Assembly (NCBI GenBank): GCA_010015655.1
Contig: ML976708.1
Coordinates: 287,213 to 351,212, forward strand
Source: Bimuria novae-zelandiae CBS 107.79
Lineage: Eukaryota > Ascomycota > Dothideomycetes > Pleosporales > Didymosphaeriaceae
DNA length: 64,000 nucleotides
Direction of reading: 5' to 3'
This document shows, in pieces, positions 22,331 to 32,172 of this stretch. The notes under the pieces are model-generated. The model searched no databases. It was not told the origin of the DNA and saw only the letters and a program-made list of their open reading frames with translations. The stretch's first letter is position 1. Each line of letters begins with the position of its first letter. A program made the position numbers and the translations under genes.

Positions 22331-24390
22331 CTACCAAGGTTTCTTCCAAGGAATTCTCTTCTCCTTCATCCACTCGGCGTGCAACTTCCTGATTTCTTGA
22401 GCAAAATGCTTGGTTGCCAGACCTGTTGTTGGACTTTTCGACCACGTATCGCGAAGCTCTTCGAAGTACTCGTCCATGTCTTTCTCAGTTCTTGAATTTG
22501 CAATCCGGAAGCGTTCCTCCATGTATTCCTTCCACAGGGCTCCCATGCTTTGAGACACCCACGGGTTGTTCTTATCTTTCGGATCAGACGGTAACTCTCG
22601 ATCAATCTTGTCGAGAATATCACCCATTCTATTCACCTGCTCCTTCATGATGGCTGCGATGGCTGGACTTCGCATGCATCTCCGGGCGCCCAGGAGATAC
22701 TTCAAATCAAGATACCTCTCCTTTGCTTTGTCGATATCCCTTCTCGTTCTTCGAGTGCCCGCAATATTTCTTATCATACTTTGTCTGTTGAAGACACTGA
22801 GTCGTTCATTACCGTTCTTCCAAGCCCGCATCTAGAGAAGTGTCAGAGTCAAACAAGCATGTTGGAGCGTCTCGGTAGAGGCTATGCTCACATTCGCTTT
22901 GGGTGGGGAGTTGAGGGTTTTCTCGAGCCACACAAACTCGTGTGGAGTATGCTGCAAGCTGGGGTATTCGTCTTGTAAGTGCTGTTCAACTACCTTACAC
23001 GCGCTCTGGCCAATGGGGAACGCCTTCGCGCCCTCACCCGTCCACGTGGCTTTCCAATACGCGCAAACATTCACTCGACCGCTTTTACTCGGATCCGAAT
23101 CAAGAAACAATTCGTTCGCCTTCTTTTTGTAGCCGATCCACGAGAAGAAATCAGTCATTGTCTGCCACTCTAGCACATGTTCGACCTGGTAAAAATCGCG
23201 TCTGATTACCAACGGAATTCCTCCGAAAGGAAAGGCGAAGACGTCGCAAGAGTCAAGTGAAGTAAACCCGTAGAATTTTGGTTTTGGAATCTGTACGGAC
23301 AGATAGTTAGCAATCAATGACCAGAACTCGGACAGTATGAGATTTAGTCATAGTAAGTGGTTGCCCTGATGCTAAATACGTACCATTGCATCCATGTTCC
23401 TCCGATCTGGATACGGCAATGCTTCTAATAGTTCGGTGTGAGGATCATCTTTAGGGAACTGTATCTTGGGATCCCTACAAGCATAACCATCTTTTTTTGA
23501 AGATCGCTTGTCAATCTGTACTCTACTACCGACAAAGTCACCGCGTAAAGCCCTTGTGACTTTCTTCTCGCTAGCAGCGGCTTCTTTGAGTTTAAATGTG
23601 TACAACTGTTTGCAATTCTTTGTTAGTGCTGGTTTTGCGGAGCTTGAGACCTTGGAACTTGTGACCTTTTTTAACGTGAGCTTAGGCGTTGGCTTGGGGC
23701 GTTGCTTCTTGGAGGTGGGTTGCTTCTTGGAGGTGGGTTGCTTCTTGGAGGTGGGTTGCTTCTTGGAGGTGGGTTGCTTCTTGGAGGTGGGTTGCTTCTT
23801 GGAGGTGGGTTGCTTCTTGGAGGTGGGTTGCTTCTTGGAGGTCGGTTGCTTCTTGGGGGGTTGGTCTTTTTTGGTAGTCAGTTGCTTCTTGGGAGTTGGC
23901 TTTGGTCTCGGACGCGACTTCGTCCTTCCCCGTCTTTCACTACCTCTGCCGCCCCTGGCCATGATGAGCGACCCTGGACATCATCACCCCCAAAACCAGC
24001 AGGTCCGGCACTGGCATCAACAACACCATACACTACACCGTTAGCCCCTTCGACATGTCCACCAGCGAGCTTCTTCGTCTCAAAGCACTCGGAAACAATT
24101 TTTGTGAATGCGCTGGTGTAGTCATCCGTATTTTGAATATTGTCCTCGGACCAGACAATGAAGGTTGCACGACCTGCCTAAATGGCTACCGTATCTCCTC
24201 TGTGTGCTTCTTAAGGTGCTATATGGCATATATTGACTGTAGCATTCCCGAAAGAGGCTTGAAGTTGGAGCTGGTTTTCTCTGGACCCGATTTTCAGTGG
24301 CAGATCAGCGTAGCAGCTGACCTTACCAGGTGCCCCGAGCACGTACGGCCTGCAAAGGGCCACAAGGACAAACAGTCCAGCTGTTCGCAT
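22331..24390 (-). CDS. secreted lysine-rich tandem-repeat protein, five exons
   Basis: I do not recognise a named family. The minus-strand model 24390-24327, 24173-24027, 23973-23384, 23290-22892 and 22831-22331 closes in frame (566 residues). It begins with a signal peptide (MRTAGLFVLVALCRPYVLGAP). A short domain follows with FIVWSEDNIQNTDDYTSAF and GGHVEGANGVVYGVV. Next comes a very basic segment with eight PTSKKQ repeats, then a Trp/aromatic-rich part (about 265-400) with HVLEWQTMTDFF, and a helical basic C-terminus. The last two introns (93 and 60 nt) have strong signals. The 53 nt intron at 23974-24026 has a weak GTGTTG donor and is the only way I found to join the signal-peptide frame to the repeat frame; a real frameshift is the alternative. 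From memory, the HVLEWQ region weakly resembles C-terminal parts of fungal class V chitinase-like proteins. A secreted wall-associated or effector-like role is inference. Confidence 0.55.
23711..23854 (-). repeat. 18-bp minisatellite, eight copies, in coding sequence
   Basis: The unit GGAGGTGGGTTGCTTCTT is repeated head to tail eight times with only one base change, in the last copy. On the minus strand it encodes PTSKKQ, and the unit length preserves the frame. The near identity suggests recent expansion or homogenisation. Confidence 0.95.
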
Positions 24391-24941
24391 TTTCCGACGA
24401 GAAGAAATTTGATTATAGGGGAGGAATGATTGTGAAAAGTCCCAGAGCGTGATGGAAGGATACCAATGCTAGAAAGATTAAGGGTGGGGGGGNNNNNNNN
24501 NNNNNNNNNNNNNNNNNNNNNNNNNNNNNNNNNNNNNNNNNNNNNNNNNNNNNNNNNNNNNNNNNNNNNNNNNNNNNNNNNNNNNNNNNNNNNNNNNNNN
24601 NNNNNNNNNNNNNNNNNNNNNNNNNNNNNNNNNNNNNNNNNNNNNNNNNNNNNNNNNNNNNNNNNNNNNNNNNNNNNNNNNNNNNNNNNNNNNNNNNNNN
24701 NNNNNNNNNNNNNNNNNNNNNNNNNNNNNNNNNNNNNNNNNNNNNNNNNNNNNNNNNGTGCGTGAATGATTACACTGTGACGGCGAAGCATCGGTCGAAA
24801 GCCTTACCTGAAGATGACACGCCGAGTGCTTCCAGAGGTCTGCTGCATTTCACACTCGCGCGCAAATTTTCGGTAAAGAGTCGATGTCTATCTACGGTGT
24901 AGGCGAAAGCAGAGAAACCAAAAGTGGAATTCTCGGGCAAC
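24391..24941. other. intergenic stretch interrupted by a 265-base gap
   Basis: It holds the upstream region of the minus-strand secreted-protein gene, the N gap, and about 175 bases before the MITE. Nothing else is recognised. Confidence 0.5.
24493..24757. other. 265-base N gap
   Basis: All bases are N. The gap begins directly after a run of G (GGGTGGGGGGG), like the smaller gap at 4571. Confidence 0.99.
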
Positions 24942-25069
24942 CAGACTTGCCAACAATCAAGCCAATCAAGCCGGTCTAACCTAATATGGTAATCCACTAG
25001 CTCGCGTAGGTTAAGGTGTTACTAAATTTGGTTAGATCGGCTTGATTGGCTTGATTGTTGGCAAGTCTG
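24942..25069. mobile_element. hAT-type MITE with 8-bp target duplication
   Basis: This is a 128-bp foldback. Terminal inverted repeats of about 40 bp begin CAGACTTGCCAACAATCAAG and end with the exact complement, with one mismatch and a loop of about 45 bp. It is flanked by a perfect 8-bp direct repeat CGGGCAAC (24934-24941 and 25070-25077), the target-site size of hAT elements. There is no coding capacity. The termini share CAGA-TTGCCAACAATCAA with the 8.5 kb hAT element at 49664-58204, so that family probably mobilised it. Confidence 0.88.
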
Positions 25070-25309
25070 CGGGCAACGCACGGTCGTCTGGCGCGCGAGG
25101 TCGGGGACATTGGACGAGACCAAAAACCAGACAACCGGCAGCGGCATAGCGGCGTAGCAGTCCGATGCCAAGGCCCGCGTGCTAGCCCCCAGAGTTTGGC
25201 AGCTGTATGCGATCTCTTGCTCTCTCCTTTTCACGTCGCACCTGCAACTCATTCCCTTTTTCTGCCACACTAAGTTCAATCTCCAGCTTCAACAAACTTG
25301 CGACAAAAA

Positions 25310-26793
25310 ATGGATACCCTGTCTCAAGAGTTAGTCCACAACATCAGCAACCTCCTTACCAGCGATGGATGAAGAATTTACGAAGCAGATCCATTTCTTG
25401 TTTACAACGCTCAACACGTTGGACAAGACCATCAACACTCTCCACAAAACGTCTAAAAGAATACGGTTAAGAATAGATACGCCTATGCGACGGCTCTTTA
25501 TCTGCGTTCATCGTAAATTCAGCAGCTGGAGTGTGCATCTACTATCGCCGTCTACGCTTCCGAAACTTCCTATTGTGTAGTTCCTCGAAATCAGCGAGAG
25601 CGATTTCAGAGACCTGATATGGAATCGGAGGCACCATTTCCGTGTAAATTCGACCATCGTGTCATGCTTGATCTGGCCGCTAAATGTCCTAATTTAGAGA
25701 AAGTGTACTGCTCCGTCTCGAGCAACGAATGGGCACCCAACTTCGTCTCGGAGGCTATGAATAAGACCTGTCGAGACTACCCTGGCCCTCGTCGCGATTC
25801 ACGCCATGGTTTTGGGAAACCTTTGCTGGAGAACGACGCTCCCATCCCTCCTGGTCTGCGCGATGTCAGGCTCAATTTTCTCTGCAGGCCTGGTTGGGGG
25901 TTTTACTCCAGGACGACCGACTCGCCCTACCAAACCTCATTAAACCCGCGCGCTTCGACCCCTTCAGTACCAGCCTGCGTATTCTCTCTATCCAGCTACG
26001 AAAAAGGGATCTGTACATAATGGCTGACGAGACCCTGTTTTGGCCTGGCGATAGCAGTGGAGTAACCCCGTCTTGGCCTAACATGGAGAGCATAAATATT
26101 AAGTTCTACATCGCCTACCCTTCGGGCTCTTGGTATTTCCAAACCCCTTTGCCAAACTAAGACATACCAAGCCAGGGATTCCACATCACGGATGAGCATT
26201 ACCCACCGTTTCAGCCCAGTAAGCAAAACATGGAGAACAATGAGGACAGAGATATCCAGTATTTTCGCTGGGAAAGATGCGAGAATTTCACCCGGTGCCA
26301 AGTTCGTGTCCAACCCAACGATGTAGTGCTTACGCCGTTCTTATCTTCGTTTGCAAAGGCAGCTGCGCGTATGCCTTTGTTAAAGGAGTTCGCCATCTGG
26401 GCACCAATCTGGTTTAAACAGCCAGAAGAACTTCCAGGATACGAAGCCTTCGATTACACAACAGTGTCCAAATATGCTGGTCCCCATGAAAGACCTGACC
26501 TAGCATAGGGTATTGCGTATGCAGCTCCAGGCGAACAAGACATTACCGTGTACCCCAAAGGAGATTATTCCCCGATTCGTCGCATGTGGTGGAGAGTTGG
26601 GGCTTGGCGGCCAGACGCGGAGTTACATGGACTTTTTGAGAGCATTGGACGCAGAGTGCATGAGGAAAAGATGTTGGAGTATTGGAATGAGGAGGATGAG
26701 GTCTATAGGGAGGTTGAAAGGAGCTGTGGTAATGGATTGGGTTATCGGAGTTGGTTCACGGAGTGGAAAGATATTAGGTGGAGAAGGTATTAG
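25310..26793 (+). pseudogene. decayed F-box-family gene
   Basis: The region reads as one protein of a dothideomycete F-box family, broken into pieces. It starts MDTLSQELVHNISNLL (an F-box start) at 25310. A jump of frame and apparent loss of sequence lead into EEFTKQIHFLFTTLNTL (25365, another frame). KFDHRVMLDLAAKCPNLE and GPRRDSRHGF follow (from 25619, back in the first frame), then FDPFSTSLRILSIQLRK and MADETLFWPGDSSG (from 25894, third frame). The last segment continues through two in-frame stops, TAA at 26158-26160 and a TAG near 26506-26508, and ends with RMWWRVGAWRPDAELHGLFE. In intact relatives, as I recall them, these blocks are collinear in one frame. The TAG sits where a Trp is expected, as if TGG had become TAG. 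Introns could explain one junction but not all. Confidence 0.8.
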
Positions 26794-27321
26794 GCATCCC
26801 GAATGACAACTGCGAAACCATATACTTTGATGCATGAGTCCACGAACCACAGCGCTGGTTACTTGTCTTCTTTTGCTGTCACTTGCCTCCTCGCTATCAT
26901 TCTTCACCCTTGTTCCGTGAGTCAATGTACCATACCTATGGCACATTGGTACTTTGCGGAAGAGCATGTTTGGACGAATTAGTAGGGCTCCGCTCCAACA
27001 TTATTTTCTCGTGCATGACCTGAGACGACCTTCCAATCTGGCAGCAGAGAAATGAGCTTCGGGCGTTGTGCTGACATTGGTTCAGGAGGTGGAAGCAAGG
27101 GTCACGGAAGCTTACATGCGGTCGATCCCGCAATGCACGGACCCGCTGTGTGACGTGAAGCTCAGTGGCGTCTGCCCCGCTGCACCTGCAGATCAACAGT
27201 CAAAGACCCCACCAGCCTTTGTTTCGAGTCACAAACACCGTACATCGAGCGCGCCCTCACCCAGTTTCATTCACACGCATACTACACCTGCTCGAATCTC
27301 CCACAGACATCACACTACGAC
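26794..27321. other. intergenic stretch
   Basis: This is 3' flank of the broken F-box gene and promoter/leader of the CCDC124-like gene. No feature was recognised. Confidence 0.5.
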
Positions 27322-28006
27322 ATGGCGCCAAAGAAGGGTGGAGAGGGTTCGAAGAAGGCCCAAGGCCAGGCGCGCAAGGCAGAAGCTGCAGCGGGCAAGC
27401 AAGCTCAGAAAGAGGCCGAAGCAGCGGCAGCCGAGGCAAAGAAATGGGATCAAGGATCCAAGTCAAATTCAAAGGCGTATGTAGTGATGCACCGCCTGCA
27501 CATGCTCATGCTGACTATGCAATAGGGAAGAAGCTGCTCGCAAGAAGGAGGAAGCTGCTCGCAAAAAGGCTGAGAAGGAGGCTCTTCTTAAGGAGGAGGA
27601 GGCATCGTTGTCCTCGAAGCCTAAGGGCGCCGGTGCTAAGAAGGCAGAGAAGAAGACTCGCGGCATCGATTCGGCCCTGGGTTCACTCAACGCCACCGGT
27701 ATCGACAACGCTCTCGATGCTCTCAGTCTCACTGGCCCGGATGGCGACAAGGTCGACCGACATCCTGAGAGGAGATATAAGGCCGCCTATGCAGCATATG
27801 AAGAGCGTCGACTGGAGGAGATGAAGGACGAAAAGGGCCTGCGGCGGAACCAGAAGGTCGACCTGATCCGGAAGGAGTTCGACAAGCACCCCGACAACCC
27901 GAAGAACCAAGCACAATTGGCATACAATGCAACAAAGGAGGAGATTGCAGAATTCAAGGAAGCGGAGCGCCTGAAGAAGGAGCAGCGATTGGGTGGTGCA
28001 TCCTGA
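27322..28006 (+). CDS. CCDC124-like coiled-coil protein, two exons
   Basis: Exons 27322-27476 and 27526-28006 (intron 49 nt, donor GTATGT) give 211 residues. The N-terminal half is an Ala/Lys/Glu-rich single helix or coiled coil (MAPKKGGEGSKKAQGQARKA, AEEAARKKEEAARKKAEKEA). A conserved C-terminal block follows: GIDSALGSL, HPERRYKAAYAAYEERRLEEMK, and LIRKEFDKHPDNPKNQAQLAYN. That architecture matches the eukaryotic CCDC124/DUF1014 family; human CCDC124 and yeast Lso2 bind idle ribosomes during recovery from stress or starvation. A cytoplasmic, ribosome-associated role is inferred from the family. The length (211) is normal. The intron lies before the conserved block, and the splice restores an uninterrupted helix. 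Confidence 0.88.
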
Positions 28007-29212
28007 AAGGTGCAACGACTTGCTTTGTAGGCTTAGCGACACGCTTGGTGTTTACGGATAGAATCATGGTATAGACGCGAAATGTGTGATGGGTATAGGC
28101 TCTGATGGAGAGCCAACTTCAGGGCTACATGGCAGTCACGTGTAGCACTTGGAATGAATTCACGCTTTGGGCGATCTAACGTTATCTTGTCCGTATGTCG
28201 CACGAATGCGGCAGTGCACGTGTTACTGTAAGGCTGCATTCCCAAAGGGTTCGAACACGAGTATGACCCCGGCGCTGTCTCACAGGGACACTGCAGAGAG
28301 ATGCAGCATTTGAGATCGGTGAAGTCGGGCTTCTGTGTTGTCTACCATGATGTTACAGTGTAGCAACATGTGAAGCGGAGTACTCTTTGCAGCGGTTTGC
28401 CTGCCATATATAGAGTTCAAACTGTGATCGCACCCAGGTCTGCATTGACGTCCCGTGAAACAACCTGTCGCTCCACCCCCAGATTGGGCCACTTTTTAGG
28501 CACAGAACCACGCCACGTCCATCTTTGCTCCTTTCATGCGGTGGCTGTGTTCCTGGGGCAATTTCGCGTCGCCCCGAACTGCCCAAAGACCCGAATTATG
28601 CATGTCAGGCCGCCTCCGCTCATCACGCCTCAGTCCGATGCCTGGCCCTGGGCAGGACGAAGTCCAGCGTAAACAAACCGGACAACCCGGTGTGGATCAG
28701 GGGGTTATTTTGGTAGTGTTGGCGGCTCCACAGACAGACGCGCGCAGCTTCCTGGTAGCGAAAGAGAGTGTGGAGGCTTGAGGTGAATGGAATTGTGATT
28801 TGCACGGCAGCAGGCGCTACGAGGCGCGGCGCCATCCCGAGCCTCCGCAGAGATTTGGAGAGGCTCCTGGCGATTGAAGGACTCCGGGCGGACATCTGGT
28901 GAAGCTTACGTGGGCTGAAACAGGCGTGGCATTTGCGCGATTGGTTGGAGAACACTCAATGTGTGCGTTTCGAAACTCGTGCTTGCCTGTCTGGGAAACC
29001 TTCAACAGGGGCACGCGCGCCCGCTAGTGCCCTTTCAGCGCAGCGAATGCTCGAGCTTATGGGGCAGCCAACGCGCCTGCTACTTTTAATTGATTACGGC
29101 CTCCGCATTCAACGATGCCGCTTGTCTCTTCACCAAACACGTTCCTTTGCTTCCACGAAGCATCCCATTCTTTACTTTGTTTCTGCGCTTCTTTCCTTTC
29201 AGAACATCAACC
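28007..29212. other. intergenic stretch
   Basis: No supported gene. Short frames at 28353-28955 on both strands overlap each other and lack motifs. The last ~100 bases are pyrimidine rich (promoter/leader of the GH76 gene). Confidence 0.5.
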
Positions 29213-31157
29213 ATGCGGTCTTTTTCTAACATCGGAGCTGCGCTCCTTCCTTTAGCTGCTGCTGTGGGAGCCGTCGAGCTCAAGATTGACGACGAGGCCT
29301 CGGTCAAAGCCGCCATCTCACAGTATGCCAATGGCTTGATGTCATACTACAAGGCCAACGCCTCAGGCCTGCCCGCAGAAGAAGTCGGCTACATTCCCAA
29401 GCCGCACTACTGGTGGGAGTCTGGTGCTCTCTGGGGCGCCATGGTCGAGTACACCAACATTGTTGGCGACGAGTCCTACGTGAAGACGATCCAGCAGGGT
29501 CTGACTGCCAACTACGGCCCGGAGAACAACTTCATCCTGGACTACAAGCGGGACCAAACGGTACATAAGAGCCGAATGTGACCATGTGATCATCCAGGCT
29601 AACGAGGTGCAGGGTAATGACGACCAGGCCTTTTGGTGCCTTGCGACCATGTCGGCGGCCGAATACGGATTCCCAGAGCCTGCGGACGCACCGGCAACCT
29701 ACCTCGAAGTCAGCAAGAACTGCTTCAACAACATTGTGTCTCGCTGGGACGAAACATCCTGCGGCGGAGGCCTGAAGTGGCAGATCTACCCGGAGAACGC
29801 CTACGGGTACAACTACAAGAACTCCATCAGCAACGGCGCTACCTTCGCTCTGGGTGCCCGCCTTGCCCGCTTCACCGGAAACCAGACCTATGCGGACTGG
29901 GCCGAGAAGATCTACGACTGGGAGAAGAAGGTCGGTCTGATTGGCGAGAACTTTGAGGTCTTCGACGGAACCGACGACAAGACGAACTGCAAGGAGGTTT
30001 CCGATAAGACGGAGTGGACCTACAACAATGCCATGATGCTCCACGGATCTGCCTTCCTGGCCGACTACACCAAGGACAACAAGTGGACACAGCGCACTGA
30101 GGGCTTCCTCAAACGTGCGTCCATCTTCTTTGACAACCCTAAGGAGGTGAAAAACGTCATGTTCGAGGTCTGCGAGAACTCTGTGGGAGGCAAGACCTGC
30201 AACCTGGACCAGCAGACCTTCAAGGCCTATTTGGGTCGTTGGATGGCAAAGACTGCACTGCTCGTGCCTTCGACCAAGGACCAAATCACCACCTACCTCA
30301 CGACGTCCGCAGAGGCCGCGGCCAAATCCTGCACTGGTGAGAACAGCGCCTGTGGCTCTCGATGGTACCAGGAGTTTGACGGAGAGACTGGAACGGGACC
30401 CCAGATAAGCGCCTTGGAAGTCACCCAAGCCTGCCTCATGATACAGCAGGGTACCCTTCCGGGAACTGGTGCAGAACCGTCCGAGCCCAAGCCTAAGCCG
30501 TCGTCCAAGCCTTCTTCTTCTTCTGCGGCTACCGAGGCCAGCTCCACTGCTGCCGTGGAGTCCAGCGAAGTACCGAAGAGTGAAGCACCTAAATCCACCA
30601 ACGCACCTGAGTCTAGCAAGGCTCCGGAGTCGAGTGCAGTACCACCAAAGGCCAGCGAGTCTTCCCCTGGCTATCCTACCGGCGCTCCCGTCGCTACTCC
30701 CATCGCCAACACGACTTCCTCCAGCTCCTCCAGCCAGTCTGACACAGCGAGCGTGCCGACCGACATCCCGCAGCTGTCTTACTCAGCCGGAGTATACGCG
30801 CCCATCGAGACGCCCGCGCCGACCAACAAGCCAGGTGGTCAGTTCGGCGAAGTCAAGAACTCTACCGCACCGGCATGCACCTGCACCGGACGTCGCACCA
30901 CGACCGTCTATGTCAACCCGCCCACGGAGGCTACGCCGCCTGCTGCTCCTCCGGCTCGTGCTCCTCCGGTGTCCGAGCCTGTACCGCCTGCGAATACCAC
31001 AGTGCTCCCGACAGGTGCTCTCCCTCCTACGCCGTCAGCGCCTGCGAACAGCAGCGCCCCTCTCGAGCAGTTCCCCGGTGCTGCCTCCAACGTCAAGATT
31101 GTCGCAAACACCCTCTTCGCTGCGGCTGCCCTCGCCGGCTTGGCTGCTCTCTTGTAA
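29213..31157 (+). CDS. GH76 endo-alpha-1,6-mannanase, GPI-anchored (Dcw1/Dfg5 family)
   Basis: Exons 29213-29560 and 29613-31157 give 630 residues. The 52 nt intron ends at GTGCAG with GCTAAC as branch site; an earlier CAG would leave only 37 nt. An N-terminal signal peptide (MRSFSNIGAALLPLAAAVGA) precedes the GH76 domain (about 25-420), which has YWWESGALWGAMVEYTN and the catalytic Asp pair in GNDDQAFW (119-120). A Ser/Thr/Pro/Glu-rich stalk covers about 425-600. The protein ends in a hydrophobic tail (VKIVANTLFAAAALAGLAAL), typical of GPI attachment. In yeast, Dcw1 and Dfg5 are thought to process GPI glycans to link mannoproteins to wall glucan. Location at the plasma membrane or wall is inferred from signal plus GPI tail. 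Cys residues in a CTCTG cluster in the stalk may form disulfides. Confidence 0.93.
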
Positions 31158-32172
31158 ATGTCTGATACGTACGATATACCTGGGTCAATTTGTGGAGTGG
31201 GCCCCTCCTTTCTTTTCACCATCCACGACGGATCTTGTTTCTTTGTTCTTTACGGTATTTATCCCGTCCTCTTCTTTGCATAGCATGTAATACACCAGTC
31301 CATCACCGGTCTGCATGGGAGGCGTTTTCACATTTCAACTAGGCACGAGCCACTGGCTACCTGCCAACGCACGGTACTTTATAGAAGGCGGCTGCTCAAG
31401 AACTGAGAGCCCTGAATAGTAATTTTATCTGGTGGATGCACCTACAAAGTTGGCTCAGTGTGATGATATGTCGCTTCGCGTCGTGATTCCGGTTGTTGAT
31501 GTTGTGCTATGCACTTCGATTAGTGATGCCGCCCAACTGGAACTACTGTATCCCACGGTAGATATGGTCATTGCAGGAATTCTCTGAAATCAGAATTTTG
31601 GGATCCATAAGACGTCGCAGTGCGTACTGTAGGGTTAACGCGAGACCATTCCTCTGGGAGGAGACGGGAGGACGGAAGTGATCGCCGATGCGGCTCACCT
31701 CGATGCACTCGTGCCCCGCCACAACCCTGGCTGCTAGTGTCGTAATTGCACACTCGGAACTGCTGGTCGTCTTTCTCCATGCATCCGGAGCTCAACAGCA
31801 GCGATAGCGCCTCACCATACGCATTACTGTGCCTAGCACCCAGATTCGTCCCCCGAATCTCGGCTATCATTTCGCAGAACAAGATCCAGGGCCAGACCGG
31901 TGGGGTGGAACGGTTCGACATATGATGGCCTGACCGTTGGTCCCGTGAACTACCGTTGGCAGAGTATACTAGATAAGAAGGAACCCTACGGTTCACATCG
32001 AGGTTTGTGAGGCTTCGCGATCACGATGGCACCTGTCATGGCTAATTTGGGTGCCCAGGTCCGCCTGCGCGCGGCTTCCGACTTCAACGAAGTCCGCAGT
32101 CTTTGCACACGACTACTTCACTGCGATCAAGCCTTCTCCTCGTCCTCGAACGGCAGCCCACCCACAATCGCT
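31158..32172. other. intergenic stretch
   Basis: It holds the GH76 3' flank and the SCT1 promoter. The open frame from 32026 is continuous with the acyltransferase first exon and would add 49 residues if that ATG were used; I treat it as leader. Confidence 0.45.

Noticed and set aside
23508..24044. Plus-strand CFLEVG/GGGLLLG repeat open frames
   Set aside because: They are the antisense of the 18-bp minisatellite, which is better explained by the minus-strand PTSKKQ gene with flanking exons and splice signals.
28195..28272. Possible tRNA suggested by GGTTCGAAC near 28248
   Set aside because: The bases around it do not form a T stem, and no acceptor or D arm can be drawn.
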